Of a stretch of DNA of 64,000 nt, positions 10,730 to 21,100 are shown in pieces (position 1 is the stretch's first letter; each line of letters starts with the position of its first letter). Made by a program: the position numbers and the translations under genes. Source of the DNA: Hyphomicrobium sp. (lineage in GTDB: Bacteria; Pseudomonadota; Alphaproteobacteria; Rhizobiales; Hyphomicrobiaceae); contig NZ_JAIELN010000002.1 in NCBI RefSeq assembly GCF_019753045.1, forward strand, positions 186,001 to 250,000, read 5' to 3'. The notes under the pieces are model-generated. The model saw nothing but the letters and a program-made list of their open reading frames with translations. It ran no database searches and had not been told where the DNA came from.

Positions 10730-13309
10730 CTAAAACTTGAACTTCATGCCTCCGTAAGCCGCAAATGGCATCGCGGGGACGATGGTTCGCGCGTCGGTGA
10801 AATCGATCGTACCGAGAGACGCTTCGGAGCCTTCCGCCGTGTTGAAATAATTTCCGAACGTTCCGTAGTGATGGTCGAAGAGATTGTTGATCAACCCGTA
10901 AATCTGGATGTGATTGGTGATGTCGTATGACGTGTGAAGGTTGACCTGCCCGTATCCTGCGAGAGGTTTGTTCAGGTTTGACTCGTCACCGAAGAAGACC
11001 TGATCGCTTGCCGCGACGAGATCCGAACCGAATTTCCATTTTGGCGTCAGCCAATAATCAAACCCTGCCTTGAAGCGGTGGCGAGGTATGCCCGGGATCC
11101 TGTCGCCCGGACGCACATTGATGCAGTTCTCTGCCGGATCGCCTGAGCAAGGCACCACGTCGTCTGACGGATTGTTCGGTGATGCGAGTTCCAGCGACGA
11201 TTGGAATGTCGGATCGATGAAGGCATAGTTTGCATAGAGGAACAAACGCTGCGTCTGGTAGCTGATCGAAGCTTCAATGCCCTGGCGTAGCGTGTCGCCC
11301 GCATTTTTGAAGTAGCCACGCCCGGATGTCGGGGAGGCAACGCTAATGATATCGTCCTGATTGAGCGTTCTGAAGAATCCGAAGCTCCAGTCGATCTTGT
11401 CGCTCTTCAGAACGTTCGACGTTTCGCCGCGGAATCCGATTTCACCGGTACGCGACACCACCTGTTTCAGTGGAGGATCGCCGGTGAGGAAGCTCTCAAT
11501 GAGACAGGGATTGTCAGGGTCGGCGCACGCAAGCTCTGCCGGCGTCGGTGCGCGGTTGGCCTCGGCATAGCTGGTATAAAAGGTCAGCCCTTTTGACAGC
11601 TGGTAGGTTAGCCCGCCCATTGGGTTGAAGCGCTGATACGTATGCGACCCGTTCAAGAACGGATCGTCGCCGGTTTTGTCTTCCAACGTCACTCTTGCGT
11701 AGTTATAGCGTCCGCCGACAGTCAGGCTGAGCCGATCAGTGACGTCGAAAGTGTCGGTGAAATAGAGGCCGTAATAATTGTTGGTCGTCGTCAAGCTGCG
11801 CGGCGAAATATCATTCGGCCCAGTCAGATCGATGCCGAGCGGCGAGACGGTGAAATCCGGCCCGATTGCCCCGAGGCTGCTCCTTGCACCATACGCGACG
11901 CGACCGTAATCGATGCTGCCGCCAATCAGGAACTGGTTGTTGTGGTCGAAAAGCTTTGCCTTCTCGACAGCCTGCAGCGACCCGCCGAAACTGTCGGCAT
12001 TTTGAGATGTTCGATCTATTGATCCGAGCGGAGCGCCGCCGTCGGCGGACGAAGGGACGGTACCGCTTGCTGAGGTCAACGGTTCGCCATCAAGACAAAG
12101 GAGGTTGCCGCACTCCTCCACCTCCAAAATATTGCCGTCGGTACGAGCTTGCTGGAAATGGCGGTAGTACGTAACGCCGGAGAACGTGAGCGTATTCGTT
12201 GCCTTCACCGAGCCATTGATCGAGACCATCTCCATGGCGTTCTGAGTGGTCTGTGGATTGGTATAGACGCGATTCCAGCCTTCATCGAGCAACTGGACGG
12301 GCGTAGCCGATACAGCGCCGACGAAGTTATCAGCGCCCGTGAAATTGATGTGGAACTCGGCCTCGCGATTCTTGAACCCAAGGTCGGCGTACATGCGGTG
12401 AACTTCGGAGGGTGAAAATTGGCGCCAGCCGTTGTCATTGATGTCCTCGGCCGCAATGAACATGGCCCAGTTGCCGCTTTGTGCGCCGGCCGCTCCCGAA
12501 CCTTGGATGCGCCCGAACGAACCGCCGCGAACGTCAAATTCCGCGCCCTGGAAATTGAAGCCGTCTCGCATGTCGACGCTGATCGCACCGCCGATGGCGT
12601 TCAATCCGAACACGGGGTTGCTGCCCATCACCGTCATGCTGGAGACGGCGTTCGATGGCAGGAAATCCCAATTGACGATGTCGCCGAACGCCTCGTTGAT
12701 GCGGACGCCGTTTTGATAGACGGCTAAGCCTTGGGGCACACCGTTGACAGGCGAGGATGAAAATCCACGATACTGCACATCGGTTTGAAACTCGTTGCCC
12801 TGCAAATCGCTGACGATCACCCCAGGCACGCGTGATTGCAAAACGTCCTGGGCGGTCACCGCGCCAGTGCGTTGAATATCCGCAGCCGTCGTGCTGGCGA
12901 CCCCGTTCGGGACTTTTTCGAGCGGAATTTCGCTTCCAGCAACCGGGGACATCTTTATCTGAGATGGCTCAGCCGCTTCGATAGCGGCCGGGCTCGGCGG
13001 AGGCGCTGGCGTGGCCGGCTCTTTCTTTGGTTTGGCGGCCTGCTTGACTGGCTTGGGTTGAGCTTTCGGTTGTTGCTGAATCACTTCCACATTCGGCAAC
13101 GTCGTACCCGGAGCGGCGGTTTGGCCCGGTGGTGTCGATTGCGAGGCCGGTGTGTCGGTCGATGGTGCTTGTGCGGGGGATGCCTGGCCGCTTGGAGGAT
13201 TTGCGGTTGTCGTTGCGCCGCCAGTATCTTGAGCCAGAACGGCGGACGCTCCGAACATGACGCATGCAAGCGCCACTCCCGGCGCCATGGTGACCATGCG
13301 CGTGGACAT
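10730..13309 (-). CDS. TonB-dependent outer-membrane receptor
   Basis: About 859 residues. It starts with a signal peptide (MSTRMVTMAPGVALACVMFG, cleavage after AVLAQ). A long Pro/Ala/Gln-rich linker of more than 100 residues follows (for example QQQPKAQPKPVKQAAKPKKE). The plug domain shows AQDVLQSRVPGVIVSD and ALNAIGGAISVDMRDG, and a beta-barrel ends in the terminal phenylalanine (GGMKFKF). The frame is open to 13390, but the ATG at 13309 gives a clean signal peptide behind a G-rich Shine-Dalgarno. The ligand is unknown; no siderophore, cobalamin or metal genes adjoin it. It converges with the sugar operon. Confidence 0.88.
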   Translation of the reverse strand: MSTRMVTMAPGVALACVMFGASAVLAQDTGGATTTANPPSGQASPAQAPSTDTPASQSTPPGQTAAPGTTLPNVEVIQQQPKAQPKPVKQAAKPKKEPATPAPPPSPAAIEAAEPSQIKMSPVAGSEIPLEKVPNGVASTTAADIQRTGAVTAQDVLQSRVPGVIVSDLQGNEFQTDVQYRGFSSSPVNGVPQGLAVYQNGVRINEAFGDIVNWDFLPSNAVSSMTVMGSNPVFGLNAIGGAISVDMRDGFNFQGAEFDVRGGSFGRIQGSGAAGAQSGNWAMFIAAEDINDNGWRQFSPSEVHRMYADLGFKNREAEFHINFTGADNFVGAVSATPVQLLDEGWNRVYTNPQTTQNAMEMVSINGSVKATNTLTFSGVTYYRHFQQARTDGNILEVEECGNLLCLDGEPLTSASGTVPSSADGGAPLGSIDRTSQNADSFGGSLQAVEKAKLFDHNNQFLIGGSIDYGRVAYGARSSLGAIGPDFTVSPLGIDLTGPNDISPRSLTTTNNYYGLYFTDTFDVTDRLSLTVGGRYNYARVTLEDKTGDDPFLNGSHTYQRFNPMGGLTYQLSKGLTFYTSYAEANRAPTPAELACADPDNPCLIESFLTGDPPLKQVVSRTGEIGFRGETSNVLKSDKIDWSFGFFRTLNQDDIISVASPTSGRGYFKNAGDTLRQGIEASISYQTQRLFLYANYAFIDPTFQSSLELASPNNPSDDVVPCSGDPAENCINVRPGDRIPGIPRHRFKAGFDYWLTPKWKFGSDLVAASDQVFFGDESNLNKPLAGYGQVNLHTSYDITNHIQIYGLINNLFDHHYGTFGNYFNTAEGSEASLGTIDFTDARTIVPAMPFAAYGGMKFKF

Positions 13310-13592
13310 CAACAACCCCCTGCTCCCGGACACATATCGCTCGGACCATTGCCTCAGCAGTGACCCGGCAATCGCGACTCTTGTTCCCAAAAGCAGGAAA
13401 AGTTCTTGAGTATATTAGGTCAATATTCCCGGTGATTCGTAGAAGTCGTTCCGAATTCAAGTGTTGTAGAATTGATACTATCGAGGCGAGTCAGGAAAAA
13501 GTCTCTGAGAAATCGGGAAAAACTTCCCGGGCGGGTTCGGCGACTTTGAACTGACCGAAGCGGCCGTGACGATGCCGTCGAGATCTGCTGCT

Positions 13593-14222
13593 TCACTCGC
13601 GACGGTGCGCGAAATACTCGATTTCATTGTCGCGCCACGCTGCCGGATGGCCGGCAAAACCCTTCTTGGTACTGACGACATTGTAATTGTGTTCGCCGGC
13701 CTGGACAACGTCGGGGCCTTCTTCTGCAATTGCTTCGGTGCTCTTGGCGCTGGGCCGAACGATCGCAATGTGGCCTGGCTTATCGTCGTGATGATTGTGA
13801 TAGGAGGCGACGACGAACTCGCCGGCATTGGCAGCGTTCTGAGCCTCGAACCCATCTTTGAGCTGACGCCAGCCTTGTGCCGGCCCTTCACCCGCGAGCC
13901 ATTCGCTCTGGGCATTGGCAAGAAGCTTTTGACCGTGTTCAGGTGGTCGGAGAATGTAGACACCCAATTGCTTCGCCGCTGATGCTACGAAGGCACTGCA
14001 GTGCGTATGCTTGCCCGGGGTCGTTTCCGGCACCCCGGTTGGGACACCAGTCTCCCAATTGATGTGTTGGCCGGCAGGCCAATGCTTCTCGACTTCAAAG
14101 CTGTCGAGCTTTTCGGCGAGCCGCTTTCCCGCCTCGGAAATGTCACCAGCCTGGGTCGTCGCCGGTTGCAATCCTACGAGGACCAAGAGAAAGGCCGCGG
14201 CGGTACACGTCAGAATGTTCAT
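13593..14222 (-). CDS. Exported protein with an NlpC/P60- or CHAP-like cysteine-histidine pattern
   Basis: 209 residues with a signal peptide (MNILTCTAAAFLLVLVGLQP, cleavage near TTQA|G). HTHCSAFVASAAKQLG places a cysteine at the start of a helix, and GHIAIVRP supplies a histidine, the arrangement seen in papain-like NlpC/P60 and CHAP amidases acting on peptidoglycan. This family reading is inferred from the Cys-helix/His-strand pattern only. No substrate or partner is evident. Next downstream of a membrane-anchored protein on the same strand, about 90 bases away. Confidence 0.6.
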   Translation of the reverse strand: MNILTCTAAAFLLVLVGLQPATTQAGDISEAGKRLAEKLDSFEVEKHWPAGQHINWETGVPTGVPETTPGKHTHCSAFVASAAKQLGVYILRPPEHGQKLLANAQSEWLAGEGPAQGWRQLKDGFEAQNAANAGEFVVASYHNHHDDKPGHIAIVRPSAKSTEAIAEEGPDVVQAGEHNYNVVSTKKGFAGHPAAWRDNEIEYFAHRRE

Positions 14223-14310
14223 GACGGATTTTCCTTGGTGCCCTGATCGTGGTGTGAAAGTCGAATAGGAGAGAACCGTTGGCAGCGGAGCAGTCTGGCC
14301 GCATCAATCT

Positions 14311-14994
14311 CTAGAACGCGCCCGATGTTACTTGCAGAGGCGCGTTGTCTCCGCTCAGCAGGGCGCCGGGGAAGAATGTTGGCACGTCGGCTTTGACGGT
14401 GACGGCAGGCGGATCGGTAGCCAGGGCTTTGTCGAGCCATCCGCTCTCGGCGGGTAGCGTGACGGAAATCGTCATGTCGAGTTTCGAGGCGGGTTCGATG
14501 AGATTTTTCCCGCCCGAGGCCGAACGATAAAATAATATCGTGCCGGTGAAGGCGCTGCGGCCCGACACGGAGATCGGCGCAAATGGACTTTTGGGACGCT
14601 TCAGCCGCTCCGCAACGTCGTCCCGGCTGCCGAAATACTGGGCGTCAGCAACATAGCTGCTCTTGAATTTTTCTGTTTGGCCGGTTGCTGAGTTCTTCGC
14701 TTCAAGTTGAAGAGAGAGAACAGCCCCATCGCGCGCTCCGCTATTGGTTATGGTGACGGGAACGGCCAGGACCTCAAAAGGGCCGTAGGGATCGCGCGTA
14801 TACTGAATGTTTTCCGAAACATAGAGCTTGATTTCCGGCTGTCTCAGTGTGGTCTCCCACAAAGATACGGCAGACCCCGTCAACGCCAATCCCGATATCA
14901 GAACCGCCAGCCAATTGCCCGTTCCGTGCGTTGCGGCTTCGCCCGTGATTTCGGTGGCTTCGTTGACGATGGACGGTGCGTTCGAAGTCTGCAT
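14311..14994 (-). CDS. Membrane-anchored protein of unknown function
   Basis: About 227 residues. One transmembrane helix near residues 26-46 (WLAVLISGLALTGSAVSLWE) is followed by a periplasmic domain with a beta-sandwich feel: PVTITNSGARDGAVLSLQLE and later alternating strands. I do not recognise a named family. The start was taken at the ATG at 14994, behind GGGGTG; a GTG at 15000 is also in frame. The single anchor plus Ig-like domain suggests an envelope protein; nothing more can be said. Confidence 0.6.
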   Translation of the reverse strand: MQTSNAPSIVNEATEITGEAATHGTGNWLAVLISGLALTGSAVSLWETTLRQPEIKLYVSENIQYTRDPYGPFEVLAVPVTITNSGARDGAVLSLQLEAKNSATGQTEKFKSSYVADAQYFGSRDDVAERLKRPKSPFAPISVSGRSAFTGTILFYRSASGGKNLIEPASKLDMTISVTLPAESGWLDKALATDPPAVTVKADVPTFFPGALLSGDNAPLQVTSGAF

Positions 14995-15000
14995 GTTCAC

Positions 15001-15364
15001 CCCGATAAATGCCGAGTATCTGCTCTACGGCAGCTACATGAAACCAAATGTTGGCCGAAATTCTTCCGGCTGAGGTTTAGTTTCGGCACGTCTTATTCGT
15101 TTTTTGCGTCCATCAACGAGTTCTATTTCCCCCAACTCAGGTTCTCCAGGCGCGATTTCGCGGACGGCCTCAAAAACCTATCCCTAGTATCCATAACGGG
15201 CTGACGAATTGGGCGGAATATAAATCGTACACTGATTTATGTGACGATCTATTCTGGCGTTTTGACAGCAATTGCGATCTATGGAGTGTTGTCGGCTATC
15301 ACGACGCGCGTGGCGCCGCAGACATTATTGTGACCGATGCCGAGCCTTATGGGGGAACTCAACG
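15001..15364. other. Intergenic region, no gene seen
   Basis: About 360 bases between divergently transcribed genes. It is more AT-rich near 15220-15245 and presumably carries both promoters. No convincing gene, repeat or RNA was seen. Confidence 0.5.
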
Positions 15365-16267
15365 ATGCTGGAGAGCTTAAGCGCTGACCGGTCGCGGTGG
15401 AGTTTCCCGCCGGCCTTCATCGGACGGCATTGGAAGGGCGAAGCCCCATTCTGGTTGAGTCTTCTCGGGTGGACGCTGGCGCTGACGATATCGGTCTATG
15501 TCGTTGCCACACTGTGGCTGACACAATGGTCGCTGCAGGATACGCCTGTCTCGCGCATGATGCAGGGCGTGATCGTAACAATGCTGATCGGAAGTGTTGC
15601 GATCTGGCAGCTGGTCGGCACATGGCGGGCGAGTGCGCGCACGAAAGCGCCGCAGCGCTGGTGGATCAGCCGCTGGATCGCGCGCTCGGTGGCGGTCATC
15701 GTCTGCATCGGCGGGCTATTGATGCTGAGTGCGATCCCTAAGGGTATGTCATCGCTCTATCTCGAGGCGACGGATCAAGATCGGATTGGCCAGAACGGCT
15801 ACTCGGTTACGATCGAGGATGAGAATCTCGTCATCTCGGGATATCTCGCGTGGGGTGTTCTCGATGCCGTGTCGCGTGAACTCTCAGCTAATCCCGGCAT
15901 TCAAATGTTTATCTTGAACAGTCCGGGCGGCCATGTCGGCGTCGGTACGCGCCTCTACAACGTGATCAAGTCGCGCGGGCTCGATACCTATACAACGGAG
16001 CAGTGTGCAAGCGCGTGCCTCATACCGTTCCTCGCAGGCAACAACAGGTATCTGCAGAAGGGCGCGAAGTTGGGCTTCCACGCGGTCGGTGGCGAAGCGG
16101 GCAACTCGATTGCAGCAGGCACCGAAAAAGTGTTGTCGGTTTATCGGACCGCGAATGTGCCTGAGCCATTCATACAGCGAATGCTCGCGACGCCGGTCGA
16201 AAGCGCTTGGTATCCGAGCCCCAAGGAGCTGATTGCAGCGAACGTCGTAACCGAACTGGTCGAGTGA
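15365..16267 (+). CDS. Membrane-bound ClpP/crotonase-fold protein (COG3904-like)
   Basis: 300 residues with three predicted membrane helices (about 30-55, 70-90 and 105-125) and a C-terminal ClpP-like domain. ILNSPGGHVGVG at about residues 183-194 is the oxyanion strand, and EQCASACLIPFLAG around residue 215 carries the candidate nucleophilic serine. KLGFHAVGG supplies the histidine. This is the pattern of predicted periplasmic/membrane Clp-like serine proteases grouped in COG3904. The ATG at 15365 is preceded by GGGGGA at good spacing; the frame is open to 15272. The substrate is unknown and no partner gene is adjacent. Confidence 0.72.
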   Translation: MLESLSADRSRWSFPPAFIGRHWKGEAPFWLSLLGWTLALTISVYVVATLWLTQWSLQDTPVSRMMQGVIVTMLIGSVAIWQLVGTWRASARTKAPQRWWISRWIARSVAVIVCIGGLLMLSAIPKGMSSLYLEATDQDRIGQNGYSVTIEDENLVISGYLAWGVLDAVSRELSANPGIQMFILNSPGGHVGVGTRLYNVIKSRGLDTYTTEQCASACLIPFLAGNNRYLQKGAKLGFHAVGGEAGNSIAAGTEKVLSVYRTANVPEPFIQRMLATPVESAWYPSPKELIAANVVTELVE

Positions 16268-16366
16268 GCGTAGGTCCGCCGGGCCGTACAACGTCCGAGG
16301 AAAATAAAATACGGAAACGCGGTCCAAGTAACACAATGCCCAACGCATCGGATCCCCGTATCATGG

Positions 16367-16543
16367 TCACGGCAGAGCGCGTTTTTCTTGCATCACGAGG
16401 GCTGCGATCAACCCGGAGAGGAAGGTGACCGCAGAAATTGTGAGGATCGCTGCGCTGAAGCCAAACCGGTCGGCTATCAGGCCAGCCGAAAGCGCACCTA
16501 TTGCGTAACCGAGATCGTGCCAAAACCGATAAACACTAAAGCG
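16367..16543 (-). pseudogene. C-terminal remnant of an MFS transporter
   Basis: Read on the minus strand, about 59 codons end at a TGA at 16367-16369 and encode YRFWHDLGYAIGAL, then SAGLIADRFGFSAAIL and a final hydrophobic helix. This is the characteristic C-terminal pair of helices of a major facilitator family transporter. The N-terminal three quarters are missing; the next gene's stop (16545) abuts the break. I read it as a gene truncated when the neighbouring nuclease-like gene arrived. Confidence 0.65.
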
Positions 16544-16544
16544 G

Positions 16545-17144
16545 TCACGGCATCCCCGAGTCTACGACCTGAGTTCTTCCTTCGAGCGCTTCAAAAATAG
16601 CGCTGACAAGATCGCTGACCTGATCTTGTCTGTATTTGCTGCAGCGATCCTTGGAGCCCGTGGCGGTTGAAGGTGATATCGCATATCGATCCTTCTTTTT
16701 GACTGCAACATAGGGGACGCGGGCCATTGGTATGAACCACGAGCGCGTCAGAGCTGGTTTCTCCGGGTTAAACGGGAAAGCAAGTAAATAAGGCTGCGCG
16801 TCACCGCGAAAGGACGCCTTTCGTACCCCGAATTGCGCAGCGCGCCTTCGATCGTTCTCACTCCGGCACTTCATCTGGATGCAGAGCGTGCGCGACGTGA
16901 GTTTGTCAAGAACGACGAGATCTACGCCGCAATCATCCGACAGCGCCGTGAATGGTGATAAGCGTCCACCAGATGCCAACATTAGTGTCGAAGCAACGAG
17001 CGATTCTGCAATTCGGCCTATCTGCGTCGTGCTGAGTATGGGGTCCGAATCGCCAATGATGGTTGTTTTCCAAACTTGAATGCTGATCGTTTGGAATTGG
17101 CGCCAAACCTCACCACTTCGCTTTGTGCTTTGCTCATCGCTCAC
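16545..17144 (-). CDS. PD-(D/E)XK-like protein of unknown role
   Basis: 199 residues from a GTG at 17144, preceded by AAGGA. It contains QIGRIAES (Glu47), then DCGVDLVVLD (Asp75) and LCIQMKCRS (Gln90-x-Lys92), followed by an alpha/beta stretch. The E-D-QxK spacing is that of the PD-(D/E)XK nuclease fold, in the variant where Gln replaces the second acidic residue. Restriction-type and DUF4365-type proteins look like this. The stop of the upstream small exported gene abuts its GTG. It could be a solitary nuclease or a defence remnant; nuclease activity is not shown. Confidence 0.55.
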   Translation of the reverse strand: MSDEQSTKRSGEVWRQFQTISIQVWKTTIIGDSDPILSTTQIGRIAESLVASTLMLASGGRLSPFTALSDDCGVDLVVLDKLTSRTLCIQMKCRSENDRRRAAQFGVRKASFRGDAQPYLLAFPFNPEKPALTRSWFIPMARVPYVAVKKKDRYAISPSTATGSKDRCSKYRQDQVSDLVSAIFEALEGRTQVVDSGMP

Positions 17145-17477
17145 TTATCCTTTGCTGGAGCGGACGTTCGAACCACACCGCGTTGAGCCCTCTGGACATT
17201 CCTTTTGCATGTCGGTTCCGCGTTTCCCACGGTGGGGCGTGTCGGTATTCGGAGGCCAATTCTGAGGGAGCCGATCGGCTTTATGGCAATACGTTCTCGT
17301 AAAGATATTGTGGCAGTGGCGATAGGAATGAGCATCGGCAACGACCAGGTTGCCAGACGAGCTTGCCGCCGCGACGCCTTGTGCGCTCTGCGCCGCTAGT
17401 GGAACGAGACTCATTCCGAGGACCGCAACGGTCGCCACGGAGCGAGGGAGAAGGTGGGAGGAAAGGATCGTACGCAT
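17145..17477 (-). CDS. Small exported Cys/His protein, paralogue of the protein at 29.4 kb
   Basis: 110 residues with a signal peptide-like N-terminus ending near AAQSAQG. The core RHCHNIFTRTYCHKADRL followed by a DTP segment aligns with RHGRNISTKVYCLKRDRL plus DTP in the protein at 29373-29669. Conserved positions are RH..NI.T..YC.K.DRL...W.P..DTP. Cys and His residues suggest metal binding, and both copies sit at the downstream end of an RND efflux locus on the same strand. I know no named family for it. Confidence 0.6.
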   Translation of the reverse strand: MRTILSSHLLPRSVATVAVLGMSLVPLAAQSAQGVAAASSSGNLVVADAHSYRHCHNIFTRTYCHKADRLPQNWPPNTDTPHRGKRGTDMQKECPEGSTRCGSNVRSSKG

Positions 17478-17598
17478 CTGCGGTGTCCTTCTTGAAGAAT
17501 GTGCCGTATCTCCGACTCGATGTGATGGGTGGAAGCTCTACTGAGCCGCGATAACTTTTGAGCCCAGTAGGCGCGGCTGGTACTTCGTTGGTGCTATC

Positions 17599-18105
17599 CT
17601 AGTTCAGGAGCACAACAGTCTTTAGTGAAACAAGACGAGGATCGAGGTGCCGGACATGCGCTACCGATTGTCGAGGTGACCACTTCGTCCATTTTCTCGG
17701 ATTGGATTGAACCTGTAGACGCTCCGGCGCGGCCCCGGAAGGCTCTGCGCCCGGCCCTGTAATGCTACATGCTTCCGGTTTGGCGGCCTCTGGAAGGAGA
17801 ACTCTATCTTGACAGTGCGAACCAAGAACAAGAGCACCAAATTCGACGTCGATAAGCCGAGCACAGCTCTTCGCTTCTGCGTCCGCGTGCGAGCACTCCT
17901 TGGCGTGAACGAATTCGAGACCGCGATGGCCGTTTTGTCCCACGCAATAACGCAGCGGCGCGGCGAATACCGACGCCGGCAGCATGACGGCGAGCATGAG
18001 GCCCGCCACGAGACGGAATAGCCATCCATTTCCATTGCGGGCCTGGCTCCGCATCGATTTCGCTCGCGGCTCGCGCAGGTCATGTTTTGACTTGCCCATG
18101 ATCAT
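17599..18105 (-). CDS. Small exported protein of RND metal-efflux loci (paralogue 1 of 3)
   Basis: 168 residues starting at an ATG at 18105 that overlaps the czcA stop (ATGA). The membrane segment WLFRLVAGLMLAVMLPASVF is followed by APLRYCVGQNGHRGLEFV, several further cysteines and histidines (KECSHADAEAKSC), and a tail LVSLKTVVLLN. The 'C..x..GH...LE.V' motif and the hydrophobic 'L.TVVLL' tail recur in the proteins at 23543-23977 and 36653-37081. The frame extends far upstream inside czcA, but the ATGA overlap marks the real start. Probably exported, possibly handling metal; no function is known to me. Confidence 0.65.
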   Translation of the reverse strand: MIMGKSKHDLREPRAKSMRSQARNGNGWLFRLVAGLMLAVMLPASVFAAPLRYCVGQNGHRGLEFVHAKECSHADAEAKSCARLIDVEFGALVLGSHCQDRVLLPEAAKPEACSITGPGAEPSGAAPERLQVQSNPRKWTKWSPRQSVAHVRHLDPRLVSLKTVVLLN

Positions 18106-21100
18106 GTCACTTCCGGAGACGACTCTAACGGCGGTATTTCTGCGGCGCGTTCTTTCATCACGGCAGGTTTGCTTCCGAACCTGCTGCACAACGCCGGCAG
18201 GACGAGGAGCGTAAGTATGGTAGCACTGACCAAGCCGCCGATGACAACCGTCGCGAGGGGCTTCTGGACTTCCGCTCCAGTCCCGGTCGAAAGGGCCATG
18301 GGAACGAAGCCGAGCGAGGCGACGAGTGCTGTCATCACGACCGGCCGGAGCCGAGTGACGGCACCCGCGTATATCGCCTTGCTGCGCTCGACCCCTTGTT
18401 CCACGAGCTGATTGATGCTCGTCATCATCACGAGACCGTTGAGGACTGCGACGCCTGACAGGGCAATGAAGCCAACTGCCGCCGATACCGAGAACGGCAT
18501 ACCGCGCAGCCACAAGGCTATGATTCCGCCGGTCAAAGCGAGCGGGACGGCTGAGAAAACCAGCAGTGCATCGCGAGGGGATCCGAGTGCCGAATAGAGC
18601 AGCAGAAAGATCAAGAAGAAACACGCTGGCACAACGATCATCATGCGTTTCTGTGCAGCGGCGAGATTCTCGAATTGGCCGCCCCAGGAAATATAATTCC
18701 CCGGCGGCAATTGGATTTGGTTCGCCACTTTCTGCTGGGCCTCGGTCACGACAGAAGCTATGTCGCGTCCACGAATGTTGGCCGTCACGATAACGCGCCT
18801 TTTGCCATTCTCGCGGCTGATTTGGTTGGGACCTTCAGTGAATTCGAAGCTGGCCACTTGCTCTAACAAGACGGACGATGTCTTGCCGTTACGATCGGGC
18901 GGCAAAGATACCGGCAGATGCTTGAGCTTCTCCAGATCCTCTCGCATGCCGTCGGGCAGGCGGACGATGATCGGATAGCGGCGATCCCCTTCGAACACCA
19001 CACCGGCTTCACGACCACCGATCGCGGCTCCGATCACATCCTGAACGGCCAGAACGCTAAGGCCCAGTCGGGCGATTTCGTCCTGATTGATCTTGATTGA
19101 AAGAAATGGAAGTCCCGACGCCTGCTCGACACTGACATCGGTGGCGCCCGGCGTGCTCCGTAAGATGGACGCGACCTGGTTGGCGACCCGCAGCATCGGC
19201 TCAAATTCCTCGCCGAAGATTTTAACGGCGAGATCTCCGCGGGCGCCTGCTAGAAGCTCGTTGAACCGCATCTGAATGGGTTGCGAAAACACGAGGTTAT
19301 TACCTGGCTGCTTCTCGATTGCTGCTTGGATTTTCGCAACAAGTGCATCCTTCCCGAGGGTGGGGTCCGGCCACTCTTTTGTCGGCTTCAGAATAATAAA
19401 AGTGTCGGAGGCATTGGGCGGCATGGGATCGGAGGCTACCTCCGCCGTGCCCGTTTTCGAAAATATGAATGCGACCTCTCCGAACCCGCTTATAACCTTT
19501 TCAAGCTCGATTTGCATCTGCTGTGATTGCGAGAGAGACGTACTCGGTATGCGAATCGCCTGCATCGCGAGATTCTTTTCGTCGAGTGTCGGAATGAATT
19601 CCTGACCAAGTTTGGAAAAGAGTGAGCCGGCCAGAACCAGCAGTACAACTGCGCCGAAGATGAAAGCCAATGGCCGAATTAGCGCCATTCGAAGAGCCGG
19701 CTCGTAAATGCGCTTGAAAAAGCGGACGAACAAATTCTCCTTTTCCTCGACGCGCCCGGAAAGTGCGATGGCGATTGCGGCCGGAACAAAAGTTATCGAG
19801 AGCGCAAACGCGGCAACCAACGCGATAATGACAGTCAGAGCCATCGGCTCGAACATTTTGCCTTCGACCCCCGTGAAAGTAAGCAGAGGAACGTAGACAA
19901 GAATAATAATCGCTTGCCCATAGACGGACGGCTTGATCATTTCCTCAGCTGATTCGATGACCGTTCTTAGACGCTCCTCCAATTTCAGCTTGCGCCCGAT
20001 TTCATGCTGATGCTCCGCTATTCTTCGGAGCGTGTTCTCCGCAATGATGACCGCGCCATCCACGATGAGACCGAAATCGAGTGCACCGAGACTCATCAGA
20101 TTGGCGCTGATTTTGGCTTGAACCATCCCTGTCATCGTCAAGAGCATCGCGAGTGGGATGACGAAAGCCGTGATCAGGGCGGCGCGGAAGTTTCCGAGCA
20201 GGAGGAACAGCACCACGATGACCAATAGCGCACCCTCGGCAAGGTTCTTGCTAACGGTCGCGACCGTCGCATCGACCAAAAGTGTGCGATTGAGAACTGT
20301 TTGCGCCTCAACACCCGGCGGAAGGCTGCGTCGTATCTCCTGCATTTTAGCGTCAACGGCTGCGGATACGGTGCGGCTATTGCCACCGATCAGCATGAGT
20401 GCCGTTCCTACAACGACTTCTTGGCCATTTTCGCTGGCGCTGCCCGTTCGGATCTCGCGGCCGATGCCCACCGTCGCGACATCCTTGATGCGAATAGCGA
20501 TGCCGCCCCGCGTAGTTATGACGACGTTCGCAATCTGCTCCAGCGTCATCAACCGGCCGGTACTCAAGACTGCGAAGCCTTCGCCGTTTTTCTCGACGTA
20601 CCCAGCACCCCTGTTGACGTTGTTTTGCTGAAGGGCCAGAGCCACATCGCCGAAAGATAGGTTCAATGCCGTGAGGCGCGCGGGATCCGGCTGAACCAAA
20701 TACTGCTTCTCGAAGCCGCCTATCACGTCGATGCCGGCAATTCCCGGCACCGTGATCATCTGAGGGCGAATGATCCAATCCTGGACGGTTCGCAGATACG
20801 CGGCACGTTCGATGTCTGTCGTCAGCCGTTGTCCCTCTGGAGTGAGGTAGCTGCCGTCGCCTTGCGGACCGGGTTTGCCGTTTGCAACTTCAGCAGAAGA
20901 TGCCGGTGCATACTGCACCGTCCACATGTAGATCTCGCCAAGTCCCGTAGAAATCGGACCGAGCTTGGGAGCTACATCGTCCGGGAGATTCTTCTCGGCT
21001 TGACGCAAGCGCTCGCCAACCTGTTGCCGGGCGAAATAGATGTCGGTCTTTTCCGAAAAAACCGCAGTGACCTGTGAGAAGCCATTGCGCGACAGCGAAC

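Noticed and set aside
18106-18624. Upstream part of the long frame containing the small exported gene at 17599-18105
   Set aside because: It lies inside czcA in another frame and has no protein-like character; the ATGA overlap at 18105 is the real start.
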